A stretch of 64,000 nt of DNA, taken from positions 30,050-94,049 of the forward strand of contig JAISTB010000037.1 in assembly GCA_031272775.1 (NCBI GenBank), in the 5' to 3' direction. The translations under genes and the position numbers were made by a program. The notes under the pieces were generated by a model. That model searched no databases, was not told where the DNA came from, and saw nothing but the letters and a program-made list of their open reading frames with translations. Below, in pieces: positions 9,983-19,018 of this stretch (the stretch's first letter is position 1; every line of letters begins with the position of its first letter). Source of the DNA: Fusobacteriaceae bacterium. GTDB taxonomy: Bacteria > Fusobacteriota > Fusobacteriia > Fusobacteriales > Fusobacteriaceae.

Positions 9983-10834
9983 TCATATTTTTGGAAAAAG
10001 TGAAAGCCGATTCTTTTCTTTCCCGAAACCGGCGCCGATGGCGGACGCCGGGCAGGATTTCCGGCAGCGGCCGCAGCGGATGCACTCGGGGCCGTTGATG
10101 TTTTTGAGAACGTCCACATTCATGGGGCAGGTCCCCGCGCAATGCCCGCAGCCCGTGCATTTGTCCCGGGCGATCCCGTAGCGGTACAGCGACAGGCCGT
10201 TGAAGCCGGCGTAAAGGGCCCCCAGGGGGCAGAGATACTTGCAAAATGGGCGGTAAATCATAATTCCCAGCGCAATCAAAAAAAGCAGGATCCCCAATTT
10301 GAAGAAAAAGAGAAAGCCCAGCAGATTCCGGATCCCGCCGTTGGCGACTGCCAGAGGAAGCCCCGCGAAGAGCGTCCCGCCGGGGCAGATCCACTTGCAA
10401 AACCAAGGCAGGCCGAGGCCGAAGACATCCAGCGCCAAAAGGGGCAGTAAGATCACAAAAACCACTAAAATTCCATATTTCAAGCGCCGGAGGGGGCGAT
10501 CCCCGGGAAAGGTTCCGATCTTCCGAAAGAAGGGAATTTTCCACAGCAGATCCTGAAAAAAGCCGAAGGGACAGAGCCAGCCGCAGACAAAACGGCCCAG
10601 GGCGGCCCCGAAGACAAACAAAAACCCCAGGGCGTAAAAGGGAAAGCGCCCCGCGGCCAGAAGCCCCTGCAACGCTCCCATGGGGCAGGAACCCAGCGCT
10701 CCCGGGCAGGACCAGCAATTGAGTCCCGGCAGACAGAGGGATTTCAGCCGCCCCTGATAAATCGTTCCCCGGAGAAAGCCCTTGAGATAAAAATTGCTGA
10801 GCAGAAAAAAGACGGCCTGAAATCGCTCGCGCAT
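9983..10834 (-). CDS. NapH-like polyferredoxin membrane protein (4Fe-4S)
   Basis: A 283-residue membrane protein with about five transmembrane segments and repeated cysteine motifs: CxxxxxxC-type groups near NCWSCPGALGSCP, CGWLCPFGF, CKWICPGG and CKYLCPLG. Two classic ferredoxin motifs follow (CTGCGHCAGTCP and CIRCGRCRKSCP) near the C-terminus. This is the NapH/CcoG-like family that passes electrons across or along the membrane. Its partners here are the 51-residue CXXC protein (4 bp upstream) and TlpA, suggesting one thiol-redox unit. The ATG at 10834 is preferred because the preceding gene stops at 10839; a longer reading would overlap it. Confidence 0.85.
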   Translation of the reverse strand: MRERFQAVFFLLSNFYLKGFLRGTIYQGRLKSLCLPGLNCWSCPGALGSCPMGALQGLLAAGRFPFYALGFLFVFGAALGRFVCGWLCPFGFFQDLLWKIPFFRKIGTFPGDRPLRRLKYGILVVFVILLPLLALDVFGLGLPWFCKWICPGGTLFAGLPLAVANGGIRNLLGFLFFFKLGILLFLIALGIMIYRPFCKYLCPLGALYAGFNGLSLYRYGIARDKCTGCGHCAGTCPMNVDVLKNINGPECIRCGRCRKSCPASAIGAGFGKEKNRLSLFPKI

Positions 10835-10838
10835 GGGA

Positions 10839-10994
10839 TCACCCGATCCCGACGCATTCAAGGCAGACCCGGACGGCCCGCTGCAGGATAAGCCGGACTT
10901 CCCCGTCATGGAAGCCTATCCAGAGAAAAAGTGCACCGAAAAAGAACAAAATGATCGTTATTCGGTTACTTGACCGCTTGCAGAACTTCTTCAA
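10839..10994 (-). CDS. Small CXXC-motif membrane protein (CD1871A family-like)
   Basis: A 51-residue protein starting at TTG (10992-10994), which overlaps the end of tlpA by 29 nt and has GGAAGG six bases upstream. The sequence begins MKKFCKRSSNRIT, has one membrane segment (about residues 13-28, IILFFFGALFLWIGF), then GEVRLILQRAVRVCLECVGIG at the C-terminus, split here only for description: GEVRLIL, QRAVRV, CLECVGIG. The GEV...K/RA...C-x-x-C-x-GIG pattern is that of small redox proteins usually found with TlpA and 4Fe-4S proteins. Its function is unknown; a role in electron or disulfide exchange is inferred from neighbours. Confidence 0.75.
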   Translation of the reverse strand: MKKFCKRSSNRITIILFFFGALFLWIGFHDGEVRLILQRAVRVCLECVGIG

Positions 10995-11493
10995 TTTTGG
11001 CCTTCCAATCCGCTTTGCTCGCCGATCCGATGAGATGCTTGCCGATAACCTTCCCTTCGCTGTCTACAAAGACCGTATCGGGGATAAACTGGATATTGCC
11101 CAGCCAGGGGAAAAGCTCCGTCGCGGGCAGCATATGCGTGTAGTCCGCCTTGGTTTTTCCGACGATCTCCCGGGCCTTTTGTACCTGCGCCTCGTCCAGA
11201 TCGCCGTTTTCCTTGAGCGTATCGATCACGAGCCCCACAACGGCAAAATCCCTGTCGGCATATTCCCGGCTGATCTCGCCGAGATGCGGCATTTCCTCAA
11301 GACAGGGCGGGCAGAACGTCCCCCAGACATTGAGCAGCGTGACTTTGTGTTTGGCGAAATCCGCCCGGGTGAAGGTCCCCCCGTCAAGGGTCTTGGCGGT
11401 AAATTCGGGGAATTTCTCCCCCGCGCAAAAAAGCTGCGCCGACAGCGCTAATAGGCCCAGAAATATCACTATTTTCGCTTTCAGATGGTTCAT
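10966..11493 (-). CDS. TlpA/ResA-family thiol-disulfide oxidoreductase
   Basis: A 175-residue secreted or membrane-tethered thioredoxin-fold protein. A signal segment (residues 6-22, ending AQLFCAG, which could also serve as a lipobox) precedes a redoxin domain with WGTFCPPCLEEMP as the CxxC active site and the cis-proline region NIQFIPDTVFVD. The ATG at 11493 follows AAGGAG at good spacing. Overlap with the CXXC gene and adjacency to the NapH-like gene point to a periplasmic thiol-reducing system, possibly for repair or cofactor assembly. Confidence 0.88.
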   Translation of the reverse strand: MNHLKAKIVIFLGLLALSAQLFCAGEKFPEFTAKTLDGGTFTRADFAKHKVTLLNVWGTFCPPCLEEMPHLGEISREYADRDFAVVGLVIDTLKENGDLDEAQVQKAREIVGKTKADYTHMLPATELFPWLGNIQFIPDTVFVDSEGKVIGKHLIGSASKADWKAKIEEVLQAVK

Positions 11494-11542
11494 ATTGCCA
11501 CTCCTTGTTTCCTTTTGCAAATAAAAATCGGTTTTTTCGTCC

Positions 11543-12091
11543 TTACAGGATCTGCATCCCTTGTTTTGCCTTTTTGACCGTTTCGACGTCCGTCAGCGTC
11601 TCCGCCAGCAGAAAACCGAATTCCAGAGCCCGTCCGGCGCCGACGCCCGTAATGAGATTGCCGTCCTTTTCGACGATGTTTCCGGTCACCTGATAGGCGC
11701 CCATCTGATCCCGGACGCCGCTGTGACAGGTCAGCTTCCGGTCCGCCGCGAGGCCGTTTTTCACGAGGACCGTCGGCGCGCCGCAAATGACGCCGACCAG
11801 TTTCCCGCCGTTGTAGTAGGCCTTGAGGACGTCCCCCACGGCTTTGGACTCGCCCAGGCGGGCGTAGCCGGGATAGCCCCCGGGCAGGATCAGGAGATCC
11901 CCGTCGCCGAGGTCTGTTCCCGCCAGCGGCAGATCCGCCGTTACCGCCACCCCGTGGGATGAGGCGACGCTTTTTCCTTCTCCGATGGCGACGGTCTTGA
12001 CCGTGACGCCGCAGCGGGTCAGAATGTCATGGGGCGCGAAGGCCTCGATGATCTCGAAGCCCTCGGCCAACAGAATATACGCTTTTTTCAT
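11543..12091 (-). CDS. DJ-1/PfpI family protein (YajL/ThiJ-like)
   Basis: A 182-residue class I glutamine-amidotransferase-like protein. The start MKKAYILLAEGFEIIEAF contains the conserved acidic residue that contacts the catalytic cysteine, and the nucleophile elbow is VGVICGAPTVL. The segment DLLILPGGYPGYARL is typical of DJ-1 relatives, which have been given chaperone, deglycase or glyoxalase roles; the specific activity cannot be read from sequence. It has a GGGAGG site and lies 12 bp after the small 83-residue gene. Confidence 0.85.
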   Translation of the reverse strand: MKKAYILLAEGFEIIEAFAPHDILTRCGVTVKTVAIGEGKSVASSHGVAVTADLPLAGTDLGDGDLLILPGGYPGYARLGESKAVGDVLKAYYNGGKLVGVICGAPTVLVKNGLAADRKLTCHSGVRDQMGAYQVTGNIVEKDGNLITGVGAGRALEFGFLLAETLTDVETVKKAKQGMQIL

Positions 12092-12103
12092 ATTTCCTCC
12101 CTT

Positions 12104-12355
12104 TTACGCGTCGAGCTTCCCTTTCCGGATCATGGAAAGGGCGAACTCGTGGGCGTCCAAAACGGCCGAATCGTGGGTCTGCTTGCGTTCGCCCTCATGG
12201 CAGCTGTTGATCACGATCTGCCTGTGTTCGAAGACGTTTCGCTCCAGTTGTTCCACGCTCAGCGCTCCGGCTTTGTACTGCGCCACCAGCGCGTCATACA
12301 TTTCGCCGAAGGTCTTGTCATACAGCTCTTCGGCCCAATCGTCAAAAAAATCCAT
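12104..12355 (-). CDS. Small soluble protein of unknown function
   Basis: An 83-residue, acidic, helical protein starting MDFFDDWAEELYDKTF at the ATG at 12355, with an AGGGA site nearby. No domain is recognised. It has one cysteine in an NSCHEG segment and ends RKGKLDA. Position between galM (77 bp upstream) and the DJ-1 gene (12 bp downstream) on the same strand suggests co-transcription. Codon use resembles that of its neighbours, so it looks like a real gene rather than a shadow. Confidence 0.65.
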   Translation of the reverse strand: MDFFDDWAEELYDKTFGEMYDALVAQYKAGALSVEQLERNVFEHRQIVINSCHEGERKQTHDSAVLDAHEFALSMIRKGKLDA

Positions 12356-12432
12356 GGTCTTCCCTTCTTTTGTACGTTTTGATCTGTTCAACAGGTATTT
12401 CTGTTTCAGCGGAAATGTCGTGTTCCTCTGAT

Positions 12433-13485
12433 CTACCGTTCCACGGAAAAGCGGAACAGGGTCTTTTGCTTATACGGATGATTTTTGTCCGTAATTTTGA
12501 GTTTCTCCGGCGCGAAGCGGAATATATCCGTAAAATTCTGGGTTTCGAGGCAGATGGCTTGATGTTTTTTACAAATTTTTCCGTTTTCCATGGGACCGAT
12601 GCCGTCGCCGTAATTGGCCGTATAGACGACCACGATGTTCTGGTCGCTGTATACCTCCATTTTTCTGCCGCTGTCGGGGTCTTTGAGCGCGCCGGCGTAT
12701 TTGTTTTCTTTTTTGTCGATCACAAAGCCGTGGTCAATGCCGCCGCCCACAATGGCGATCTGGGGATCATCGGCCGAAAGCGCCTTCCCGATTTTTTTCC
12801 ATGAGCGGAAATCAAAGGGCGTTTCCGCAACGTCCCGGGCCTCCACGGGCAGCGTGTCCTCATCGACCGCCGAGTATTTGGACGCGTTTAATTTCAGCAA
12901 GTGATCGCCAATGGTTTTTTTGCAGTCCCCGCTTAAGTTGAAATAAGCGTGGTTTGTGAGGTTGAGAAAGGTGGGGCGGTCGCTTTCCCCCGCGTAGTCA
13001 ATCAGGAGGTCGGCGTCCTTCAAAATATAGTTGACCTTGACCTTGACGTTTCCTGGAAAGCCCTGATCGCCGTCGGGACTCTCCAAGGTCAGCGAAAGGC
13101 CCACATAGTCGTCGCCCCGGAGTTCCTCCGCCGTCCACACCCGCCGCGAAAAGCCCTCGGCGCCGCCGTGCAGCGTATTCCGATCTTTGTGGTTGATCGA
13201 AAGGGGCCAGGTCTTGCCGTCCAGGACAAATTCCCCTTTGGCGATCCGTCCCGCCACGCGTCCCACGAGCGCGCCCACGGTCCCGGGCTTTTCCTCGTAG
13301 TCCGTTACGGTCGGAAGACCGATCAGCACGTTTTCCATCCTGCCGCTGCGGTCTGGGGTCGTAATCTTCCTCAGAATCCCGCCGTAGGTGATGATTTCCA
13401 CCTCCAGTTGGTCGTTTTTCAGGGTATATTTCGTTACCGCTTCGTTTTTCTTTGTAACGCCGAAGGCTTCACTGATGATATCCAT
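12433..13485 (-). CDS. galM: Aldose 1-epimerase (mutarotase)
   Basis: A 350-residue enzyme that interconverts alpha and beta anomers of aldoses such as galactose and glucose. Conserved blocks are NHKDRNTLHGGAEGFSRRVW with the first catalytic histidine, NLTNHAYFNLSG with the second, and ICLETQNFTD with the catalytic glutamate. The ATG at 13485 (MDIISEAFGVTK) follows AAGGAGG; an upstream in-frame extension of 45 residues has no family similarity. It lies 44 bp after dtd in the tyrS-to-napH run. Confidence 0.92.
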   Translation of the reverse strand: MDIISEAFGVTKKNEAVTKYTLKNDQLEVEIITYGGILRKITTPDRSGRMENVLIGLPTVTDYEEKPGTVGALVGRVAGRIAKGEFVLDGKTWPLSINHKDRNTLHGGAEGFSRRVWTAEELRGDDYVGLSLTLESPDGDQGFPGNVKVKVNYILKDADLLIDYAGESDRPTFLNLTNHAYFNLSGDCKKTIGDHLLKLNASKYSAVDEDTLPVEARDVAETPFDFRSWKKIGKALSADDPQIAIVGGGIDHGFVIDKKENKYAGALKDPDSGRKMEVYSDQNIVVVYTANYGDGIGPMENGKICKKHQAICLETQNFTDIFRFAPEKLKITDKNHPYKQKTLFRFSVER

Positions 13486-13529
13486 GATATTTTCCTCCTT
13501 GTGCCGTTTTGTCGCGGGCAATCCCGATG

Positions 13530-13982
13530 TTATTTTTTGATGTCTTTCGTATCGATGATCAAGGTCACGGGGCCGTCGTTCAAAAGCTCCACCTTCATGT
13601 CGGCGCCGAATTCCCCGCATTCCGTATGGACTCCCGTTTCCCGGGAACGTCGGATATACCGCTCGTAGAGAGGTATGGCGGTCTCGGGTCTCGCGGCCTC
13701 CGTAAAGCCTGGCCGTCTGCCCTTGACGCAGTCCCCGTAGAGCGTAAACTGTGAGATCACAAGGACTTCGCCGCCGATTTCCGTAAGACCGAGGTTCATT
13801 TTCCCGTCGGCGTCCTCAAAGACCCGAAGCGAGTTGATTTTGGCCGCGAGCCAGTCCGCGTCGGCCTCCGCGTCGCTGTGGGTGATCCCCAGGAGGACCA
13901 GGAAGCCCTGTCCGATTTTGCCGAGGAGCTTCCCTTCCGCGGCAACGCTGGCGTATTTGACTCTTTGCACGACTGCGCGCAT
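13530..13982 (-). CDS. dtd: D-aminoacyl-tRNA deacylase
   Basis: A 150-residue proofreading enzyme that removes D-amino acids from tRNA. It begins [13 protein letters not shown], carries the SQFTLYGD catalytic block followed by [13 protein letters not shown], and ends with the [10 protein letters not shown] segment that supplies the Gly-cisPro motif. Start at 13982 has GGAGG upstream. It lies 37 bp after the M20 gene. Confidence 0.95.
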   Translation of the reverse strand: MRAVVQRVKYASVAAEGKLLGKIGQGFLVLLGITHSDAEADADWLAAKINSLRVFEDADGKMNLGLTEIGGEVLVISQFTLYGDCVKGRRPGFTEAARPETAIPLYERYIRRSRETGVHTECGEFGADMKVELLNDGPVTLIIDTKDIKK

Positions 13983-14019
13983 TTTTTCCTCCCCGGCTTT
14001 TCGCCTGTTCAATGTCCGT

Positions 14020-15183
14020 TCAGACAAAAAGCCCTTTCTCGCTTTGGCGGAAGAATTCAAGAACAAGAGCCGTCAGCAACGGAAAGCCCTTTTTCAGGCT
14101 TTCGATATCGATCCATTCCTCCCGGGTGTGAGCGCCGTCGCCCACATAGCCGCCGATGGAAACGCTGGGGACGCCTATGGAAAAGGGTATGTTGCAGTCG
14201 GTGGAACCCGAGTGGAATTCCGGCGCTTTTCCCGTATAGAGGGCCGCCGCGTCGGCCACTTTCCGCTCATAGGCCGACTGGAGATCCTTGTCGACGTCTC
14301 CCATGCAGGGCCGCAGGCCCATGATTTCAGTATCTACGGTAATCCCCATTTGCCGGTAGGCCGAGGTCATCGTCTCAAAAAGGCCCATCATGGCGTCCAG
14401 GTGCTCCCGAACGTCGGAGCGGTATTCAAAGAGCATTTCCGCGTTTTGGGCGATGGTGTTGACCGAGGTGCCGCCGGAAATCGAGCCCACGTTGTAGGTC
14501 GTCTTGCCTCCTTCGGGGACTTTAAGCCCGTAGAGGGCGTTGATCAGCGAAGACATGCAGGCGATGGCGTTGCGGTTCCCAAAATTGCTGAAGGAATGGC
14601 CCCCTTCGGTTTTGATCGTCACCTTGTAGCGGGCGGAGCCCACGGAATAATTGTAGCAGCCCTCATAGGTTCCGTCAAAGGAAATAAAGTATTTCATTTG
14701 TTTGCCGTAGGTCTCACAGATCTTTCTTGAGCCCCGGAGATTGCCCAGGCCTTCTTCGCCGCTGTTGCAGACAAAAAGGATCCCGTAATCGGGCGTGAAA
14801 TTGTTTTTCACCACATAGCGGGCGATCAGCATCAAAAGCGCGAGATTGGCCGTGTCGTCGCCTACCCCCGGAGAATACAGCCGGCCCTTTTCTTCCCGGA
14901 GCGGCATGGGTTCCGTATCGGGAAATACGGTGTCCGTGTGGGCCATAATCACCGCCAGTTCGTTTTTCCCTTCGGTTTTCCAGGGAAGGACGACATTGTC
15001 CGCGTCGTCAATGGCGGCGCCCGGCACGCCGTTTTTGTCAAACCAGGCCTTGCAAAAGGCCGCCCGCTTCTCCTCGTGGTTGGAAGGGGCCGTGACGCCG
15101 CAGAGTTCTTTGATCAAATCCAGCAGTTCCTCGTGCATCCCCGCCACATCGGCAAGGATTTTTTCGTTCAATTGAAAAGACAT
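14020..15183 (-). CDS. M20-family metallopeptidase
   Basis: A 387-residue zinc aminopeptidase or amidohydrolase. Metal and catalytic residues are visible in [34 protein letters not shown] and the C-terminal GAHTREEWI; a lid domain lies between them ([15 protein letters not shown]). Substrate is not predictable: family members act on di- or tripeptides, acylated amino acids or carboxypeptidase substrates. Start at 15183 ([10 protein letters not shown]) follows AGGAGG; an upstream extension overlapping nth is unlikely. Confidence 0.88.
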   Translation of the reverse strand: MSFQLNEKILADVAGMHEELLDLIKELCGVTAPSNHEEKRAAFCKAWFDKNGVPGAAIDDADNVVLPWKTEGKNELAVIMAHTDTVFPDTEPMPLREEKGRLYSPGVGDDTANLALLMLIARYVVKNNFTPDYGILFVCNSGEEGLGNLRGSRKICETYGKQMKYFISFDGTYEGCYNYSVGSARYKVTIKTEGGHSFSNFGNRNAIACMSSLINALYGLKVPEGGKTTYNVGSISGGTSVNTIAQNAEMLFEYRSDVREHLDAMMGLFETMTSAYRQMGITVDTEIMGLRPCMGDVDKDLQSAYERKVADAAALYTGKAPEFHSGSTDCNIPFSIGVPSVSIGGYVGDGAHTREEWIDIESLKKGFPLLTALVLEFFRQSEKGLFV

Positions 15184-15203
15184 GTTTCCTCCTGTTCCCG
15201 CGC

Positions 15204-15878
15204 TTATTTGGCGGCGGGTTCTGTTTTGTCCGTATTCGCGCCGTAATCGCAGCAGTCCCGGATCTCGCATTCCGCGCAGCGGGGTCGTCGCGCGACGCAT
15301 TTGTCCCGCCCCTGCAGGATCAGAAAGTGGGAAATGTTGATCCATTGGTCCCGGGGAATGATTTTCATCAGTTCCCGCTCGATTTTGACGGGATCCTCGA
15401 GGTCCGACACGAGGCCGGTCAGGTTGGCGAGACGCTTCACATGGGTATCGACAGTAATCCCGTCGGCAAGCCCCCAGATCTCTCCCCTGACGACATTGGC
15501 GGTCTTCCGCCCCACGCCGGGCAGTGCCGTCAGCTGGTCCATATCCCGCGGAATTTCCCCGCCGTAAACCTCAAGCAGCTTTCGGGCGCAGGCCTGGATG
15601 TTTTTCGCTTTGTTGTGATAAAAACCCGTGCTGCGGATCCGTGCTTCGAGATCTGACAGCGGCATGGCCGCAAAGTCTTCGGGTCGGTTGACTTCCCGGA
15701 ACAGCTTTTCCGTGACCATATTGACCCTGACGTCGGTGCATTGGGCCGAGAGGATCACGGAAACCAGCAGCTCAAAGGGCGATCCGTAACTGAGGGCGCA
15801 TTGGGGTTCGCCGAATTTTTCCCGCAGTCGTGCGAGAATCTCCGCGGCCTTTTTTTCTTTTTTTCCTTTTTTCGGCAT
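15204..15878 (-). CDS. nth: Endonuclease III (DNA glycosylase/AP lyase)
   Basis: A 224-residue base-excision repair enzyme for oxidised pyrimidines. The helix-hairpin-helix LPGVGRKTANVV contains the catalytic lysine, and VDTHVKRLANL contains the catalytic aspartate. The C-terminal 4Fe-4S cluster has the exact C-x6-C-x2-C-x5-C spacing (CVARRPRCAECEIRDCC). It starts 2 bp after tyrS, so the two genes are surely co-transcribed. Confidence 0.95.
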   Translation of the reverse strand: MPKKGKKEKKAAEILARLREKFGEPQCALSYGSPFELLVSVILSAQCTDVRVNMVTEKLFREVNRPEDFAAMPLSDLEARIRSTGFYHNKAKNIQACARKLLEVYGGEIPRDMDQLTALPGVGRKTANVVRGEIWGLADGITVDTHVKRLANLTGLVSDLEDPVKIERELMKIIPRDQWINISHFLILQGRDKCVARRPRCAECEIRDCCDYGANTDKTEPAAK

Positions 15879-15880
15879 GA

Positions 15881-17107
15881 TTACCCCTCGGCCAGGACGA
15901 GCTTGTAGTATTTTTTCTTTCCGAGACGGACGAGGGGCTCTCCTTGTTTGAAGAGCTCCGCCGTCAGCGGCAGGTCATGGCTTGTGACTTTTTGCTCATT
16001 GAGGCTCATACCGCCCTGATCGATCAGTCGTCTGCCGTCGCTGGTGGTCTTGAGAGCGCCGCTTTTGGCGAGAAAGGCCACGATGCCGATCCCCAGATCC
16101 GCCGGCGCAAGCGTCAGGGCCGGGACATGGCTCATGTCTGCGCCGCCCGAAAAAAGAGCTTCCGTGGCCGAGCGGGCTTTTTCCGCCTCGGCCTCTCCAT
16201 GGATCAGACGCGTCACCTCAAAGGCGAGGACTTTCTTGGCCTCGTTGATTTTTTCGTCCCGGAGGCTTCCGAGCCGCCGGACTTCGTCCATGGGGAGAAA
16301 TGTCAGGAGCGCCAGGCATTTTCCGACGTCGCCGTCTTCCACGTTCCGCCAGTACTGGTAAAAGTCGTAGGGCGTCGTCTTGGCGGGATCGAGCCACAGA
16401 GCGCCTTTGGCGGTCTTTCCCATTTTCTTCCCCTCGCTGTTTGTCAGCAGCGGAAAGGTCATGGAATAGGCCGGTTTTTTCGCTTTCTTCCGGATCAGCT
16501 CCACGCCCGCGATCATGTTGGACCACTGGTCGTCGCCGCCCATTTGCATGACGCAGCCGTATTTTTCGTTCAATACGTAAAAATCATAGCCCTGCATCAG
16601 CATGTAGTTGAATTCGAAAAAGGACAGGCCCTGCTCCATGCGGCTTTTGAAACATTCGGCGGCCAGCATCCGGTTTACGGAAAAATGGGTTCCCACTTCC
16701 CGCAGAAAATTCACGTAATTCAGCTCAAGGAGCCAGTTGGCGTTATTGTCCATGATCGCTTTGCCGTCGGAAAAATCAATGAATTTTTCCATTTGCCGGC
16801 GGATGCAATCGGCGTTTTTGGCGATGATTTCCCGCGTCAGCATGGGCCGCATGTCCGTCCGTCCGCTGGGGTCCCCGACCATGACGGTGCCGCCGCCTAC
16901 GAGGGCGATGGGCCTGTGGCCGAAGCGCTGCATATGGGCCATGGCCATCATGGCGATGAAGTGGCCCACGTGGAGGCTGTCCGCCGTGGGGTCAAAGCCG
17001 ATATAAAAAGTGATTTTTTCCTTCGCCAGCAACTCCCGGATCTCTTCTTCGTGGGTGAATTGCGCGATAAATCCCCGTTCCTGCAATACGTCAACAACAC
17101 TTGCCAT
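15881..17107 (-). CDS. tyrS: Tyrosyl-tRNA synthetase
   Basis: A 408-residue class I synthetase. The HIGH signature appears as [12 protein letters not shown], the KMSKS loop as [10 protein letters not shown], and the [10 protein letters not shown] block is typical of TyrRS. A C-terminal S4-like RNA-binding domain (about residues 340-408) is complete. It heads a long minus-strand run reaching to the NapH-like gene, with a GGAGG site and an extended -10 promoter about 60 bp upstream. Confidence 0.96.
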   Translation of the reverse strand: MASVVDVLQERGFIAQFTHEEEIRELLAKEKITFYIGFDPTADSLHVGHFIAMMAMAHMQRFGHRPIALVGGGTVMVGDPSGRTDMRPMLTREIIAKNADCIRRQMEKFIDFSDGKAIMDNNANWLLELNYVNFLREVGTHFSVNRMLAAECFKSRMEQGLSFFEFNYMLMQGYDFYVLNEKYGCVMQMGGDDQWSNMIAGVELIRKKAKKPAYSMTFPLLTNSEGKKMGKTAKGALWLDPAKTTPYDFYQYWRNVEDGDVGKCLALLTFLPMDEVRRLGSLRDEKINEAKKVLAFEVTRLIHGEAEAEKARSATEALFSGGADMSHVPALTLAPADLGIGIVAFLAKSGALKTTSDGRRLIDQGGMSLNEQKVTSHDLPLTAELFKQGEPLVRLGKKKYYKLVLAEG

Positions 17108-17167
17108 TTTTCCGTTTCCTCCGTTTTCGATACTTTCCTGTCCTTCGGTTTTCTTTTTTATGCGATA

Positions 17168-17176
17168 ATTATATCA
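17168..17176 (-). promoter_or_regulatory. Extended -10 promoter of tyrS
   Basis: The minus strand reads TGATATAAT, a perfect TATAAT with the TGN extension, about 60 bp before the tyrS ATG. The -35 region is A-rich and only weakly matches consensus. Confidence 0.6.
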
Positions 17177-17233
17177 CAGTTTTTCGGTTTTTTGAAATGA
17201 TATTTTGGCGTTCCGCCGGATTTTCGCCGGGAT

Positions 17234-17258
17234 AAAAAAAGGGACGCCTGCGCGTCCC
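17234..17258 (-). terminator. Rho-independent terminator of the cold-shock gene
   Basis: Minus strand: GGGACGC / GCGTCCC stem with a four-base loop, then seven T residues, starting a few bases after the csp stop codon. Confidence 0.9.
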
Positions 17259-17265
17259 GCTTTTT

Positions 17266-17463
17266 TCAGACTACTTTGATGTTGGATGCCTGAGGTCCCT
17301 TCTGCCCGTCGACAACGTCGAAGGTCACTTCTTCGTTCTCGTTGAGGGTCTTGAAGCCGTCTTTCTGAATCTGGGAAAAATGCGCGAATACATCTTTTCC
17401 GTCTTCACCGGTGATAAAACCAAAGCCCTTTTCGGGGTTGAACCATTTTACTTTTCCTTTCAT
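17266..17463 (-). CDS. Cold-shock family RNA chaperone
   Basis: A 65-residue single cold-shock domain. RNP1 (KGFGFIT) and RNP2 (VFAHFS) motifs are intact after [11 protein letters not shown]. The ATG at 17463 follows a GGAGG site. It is monocistronic, with its own leader upstream and terminator downstream. Which Csp paralogue it represents cannot be told from one copy. Confidence 0.95.
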   Translation of the reverse strand: MKGKVKWFNPEKGFGFITGEDGKDVFAHFSQIQKDGFKTLNENEEVTFDVVDGQKGPQASNIKVV

Positions 17464-17626
17464 TGTTCCTCCATAAATAATAAGATTTGAATGATACAAA
17501 AATTCAGGTTTTTATGACAGTCCCTATGACTGCTGGATCTTTAATACTTACGGAAGATACAATGGTAAATCTCTGTAATTATTAAAATCTCATAAAACGA
17601 AATTTCTATCACTTCGCCAAATTATA
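17464..17626 (-). promoter_or_regulatory. Cold-shock gene leader and -10 element
   Basis: A TATAAT at 17621-17626 (minus strand) would start a transcript with an A+T-rich untranslated leader of about 150 nt before the csp ATG. Long structured leaders that act as thermosensors are known for cspA-type mRNAs; the -35 hexamer here is weak. The remaining gap to the SDR stop at 17789 shows no gene. Confidence 0.5.
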
Positions 17627-17788
17627 CTACATTTCTTGCAAAAAGTACAGCTTTTTATGAAATTTTTTCAAAATATTTTTGATTTTTTTGCATACTTCGG
17701 CTTTTCGTTGTGCGTTATTTGGCTGTAATGCTGTTTTTGTGCGTTTTTGTCGAATTGATATTTTTTCCCGCCAGGGGGGCCTTCTCTT

Positions 17789-18553
17789 TTACCGCACGCT
17801 GTATCCGCCGTCGACGACCACGTCGGAACCCGTCGTATATCCGGCCGCGCCGGAGGCGAGATAGAGAATCGCCGGAATCAGCTCTTCGGGATCTCCCATG
17901 CGATGCTGGGGAATCAAAGGCATCCAGGCGTCTTTGAGTTCCTGCGGGGTATCCACTGACATGGGGGTCGCGATATACCCGGGGCTGATGGAATTGACCC
18001 GGATCCCGTAGGGGGCCCATTCCACGGCCAGGGAACGGGTCATGTGGATGACGCCGGCCTTGGAGGCGTTGTACGACGCCTGCCACTGAGGGACATTGAC
18101 GATGGAGCCGCTCATGGACGCCATGTTGATGATGCTGCCCCGGATGCCCGCCGCGATCATTTTGCGGCCGACGGCCTGGCAAATGAGGAATTCGCCGGTC
18201 AGATTGATCTCAATGACTTCGCGCCACTGGGCCGCCGTGGCGTCAAGTGTGTCCTGATGTATGCAGACGCCGGCGTTATTGAAGACCACATGAACGCCGC
18301 CAAGCGTTTCAAAGACGTCCGCCACCGCCTTTTCGACGTCCCGCTCCTTCGTGACGTCCACGCGGTAATCATAACATTTCCCGCCTTCGGCCTCAATCAA
18401 GCGCACGGTTTCGTCGGCGCCGGAGCGCGCGAAATTCACGACGGTCGCCCCGGCCCGGGCCAATCCCAGAGCGACAACCTGCCCTATGCCTCTGCCGCCG
18501 CCGGTCACCAGGGCCACTTTTCCCTTCAAGCTGAACATTTCTTCGAGATACAT
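17789..18553 (-). CDS. SDR-family oxidoreductase
   Basis: A 254-residue classical short-chain dehydrogenase using NAD(P)H. It has the cofactor motif TGGGRGIG near residue 17, NNAG, the catalytic Ser in NMASMSGS and the YNASK Tyr/Lys pair. The C-terminus GSDVVVDGGYSV is typical. Overall it resembles gluconate 5-dehydrogenase or sugar-alcohol dehydrogenases, but the substrate is undetermined. It is transcribed alone from a promoter at 18596-18624. Confidence 0.9.
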   Translation of the reverse strand: MYLEEMFSLKGKVALVTGGGRGIGQVVALGLARAGATVVNFARSGADETVRLIEAEGGKCYDYRVDVTKERDVEKAVADVFETLGGVHVVFNNAGVCIHQDTLDATAAQWREVIEINLTGEFLICQAVGRKMIAAGIRGSIINMASMSGSIVNVPQWQASYNASKAGVIHMTRSLAVEWAPYGIRVNSISPGYIATPMSVDTPQELKDAWMPLIPQHRMGDPEELIPAILYLASGAAGYTTGSDVVVDGGYSVR

Positions 18554-18595
18554 TGCGTCTTACCCCCTTCGGTCTTTGATGTTGGTCTTGCGTCT

Positions 18596-18624
18596 ATTGT
18601 ACCACGGAATTTCTTCGGCGTAAA
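18596..18624 (-). promoter_or_regulatory. Promoter of the SDR gene
   Basis: Minus strand: TTTACG (18619-18624), 17-nt spacer, TACAAT (18596-18601), about 45 bp before the ATG. Confidence 0.6.
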
Positions 18625-18884
18625 GCCCGATTTTTCCTGTCAGAGGGACCGTAAATCCCGGATTCGGCCGCTCTTTCCGGATCTATGCCCACGAATCCCG
18701 GATTTGATGAAAAAAATGCATAATTTTTTCCGGGGAATTTTCCATTTTGCTCTTGACATTTCTCTTGAAATATGGTAAATATGATAGTGTAAACTTGTCG
18801 ACAAGATAAAAATTGCCAGCGGTGTAAATATAGTGCGTGTATTTATACCCGAAACAAGTTTTACCTATCCTCATGATGTCCTAT

Positions 18885-18929
18885 TAAACGAAGACCTGTT
18901 TTACATAGAACGGGTCTTCGTTTATTTTT
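18885..18929 (+). terminator. Strong hairpin terminator in the 18554-19018 gap
   Basis: A perfect 12-bp stem (TAAACGAAGACC / GGTCTTCGTTTA) with a 16-nt loop is followed by TTTTT on the plus strand. No gene lies upstream on this strand, so it may end a short untranslated RNA beginning near 18780 (TTGACA at 18753-18758), or insulate the MORN operon promoter that follows. Confidence 0.75.
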
Positions 18930-18945
18930 CCCTTTGAGGAAGTAC

Positions 18946-18974
18946 TTGAAAAGGAAGCCGCTTTGTGTTAGAAT
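18946..18974 (+). promoter_or_regulatory. Promoter of the MORN-repeat operon
   Basis: TTGAAA (18946-18951), 17-nt spacer, TAGAAT (18969-18974), about 45 bp upstream of the first MORN gene. Confidence 0.7.
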
Positions 18975-19018
18975 AAATTGTAGATCACGAAGAAATCAAA
19001 ACGAGCGGGAGACGCAAA

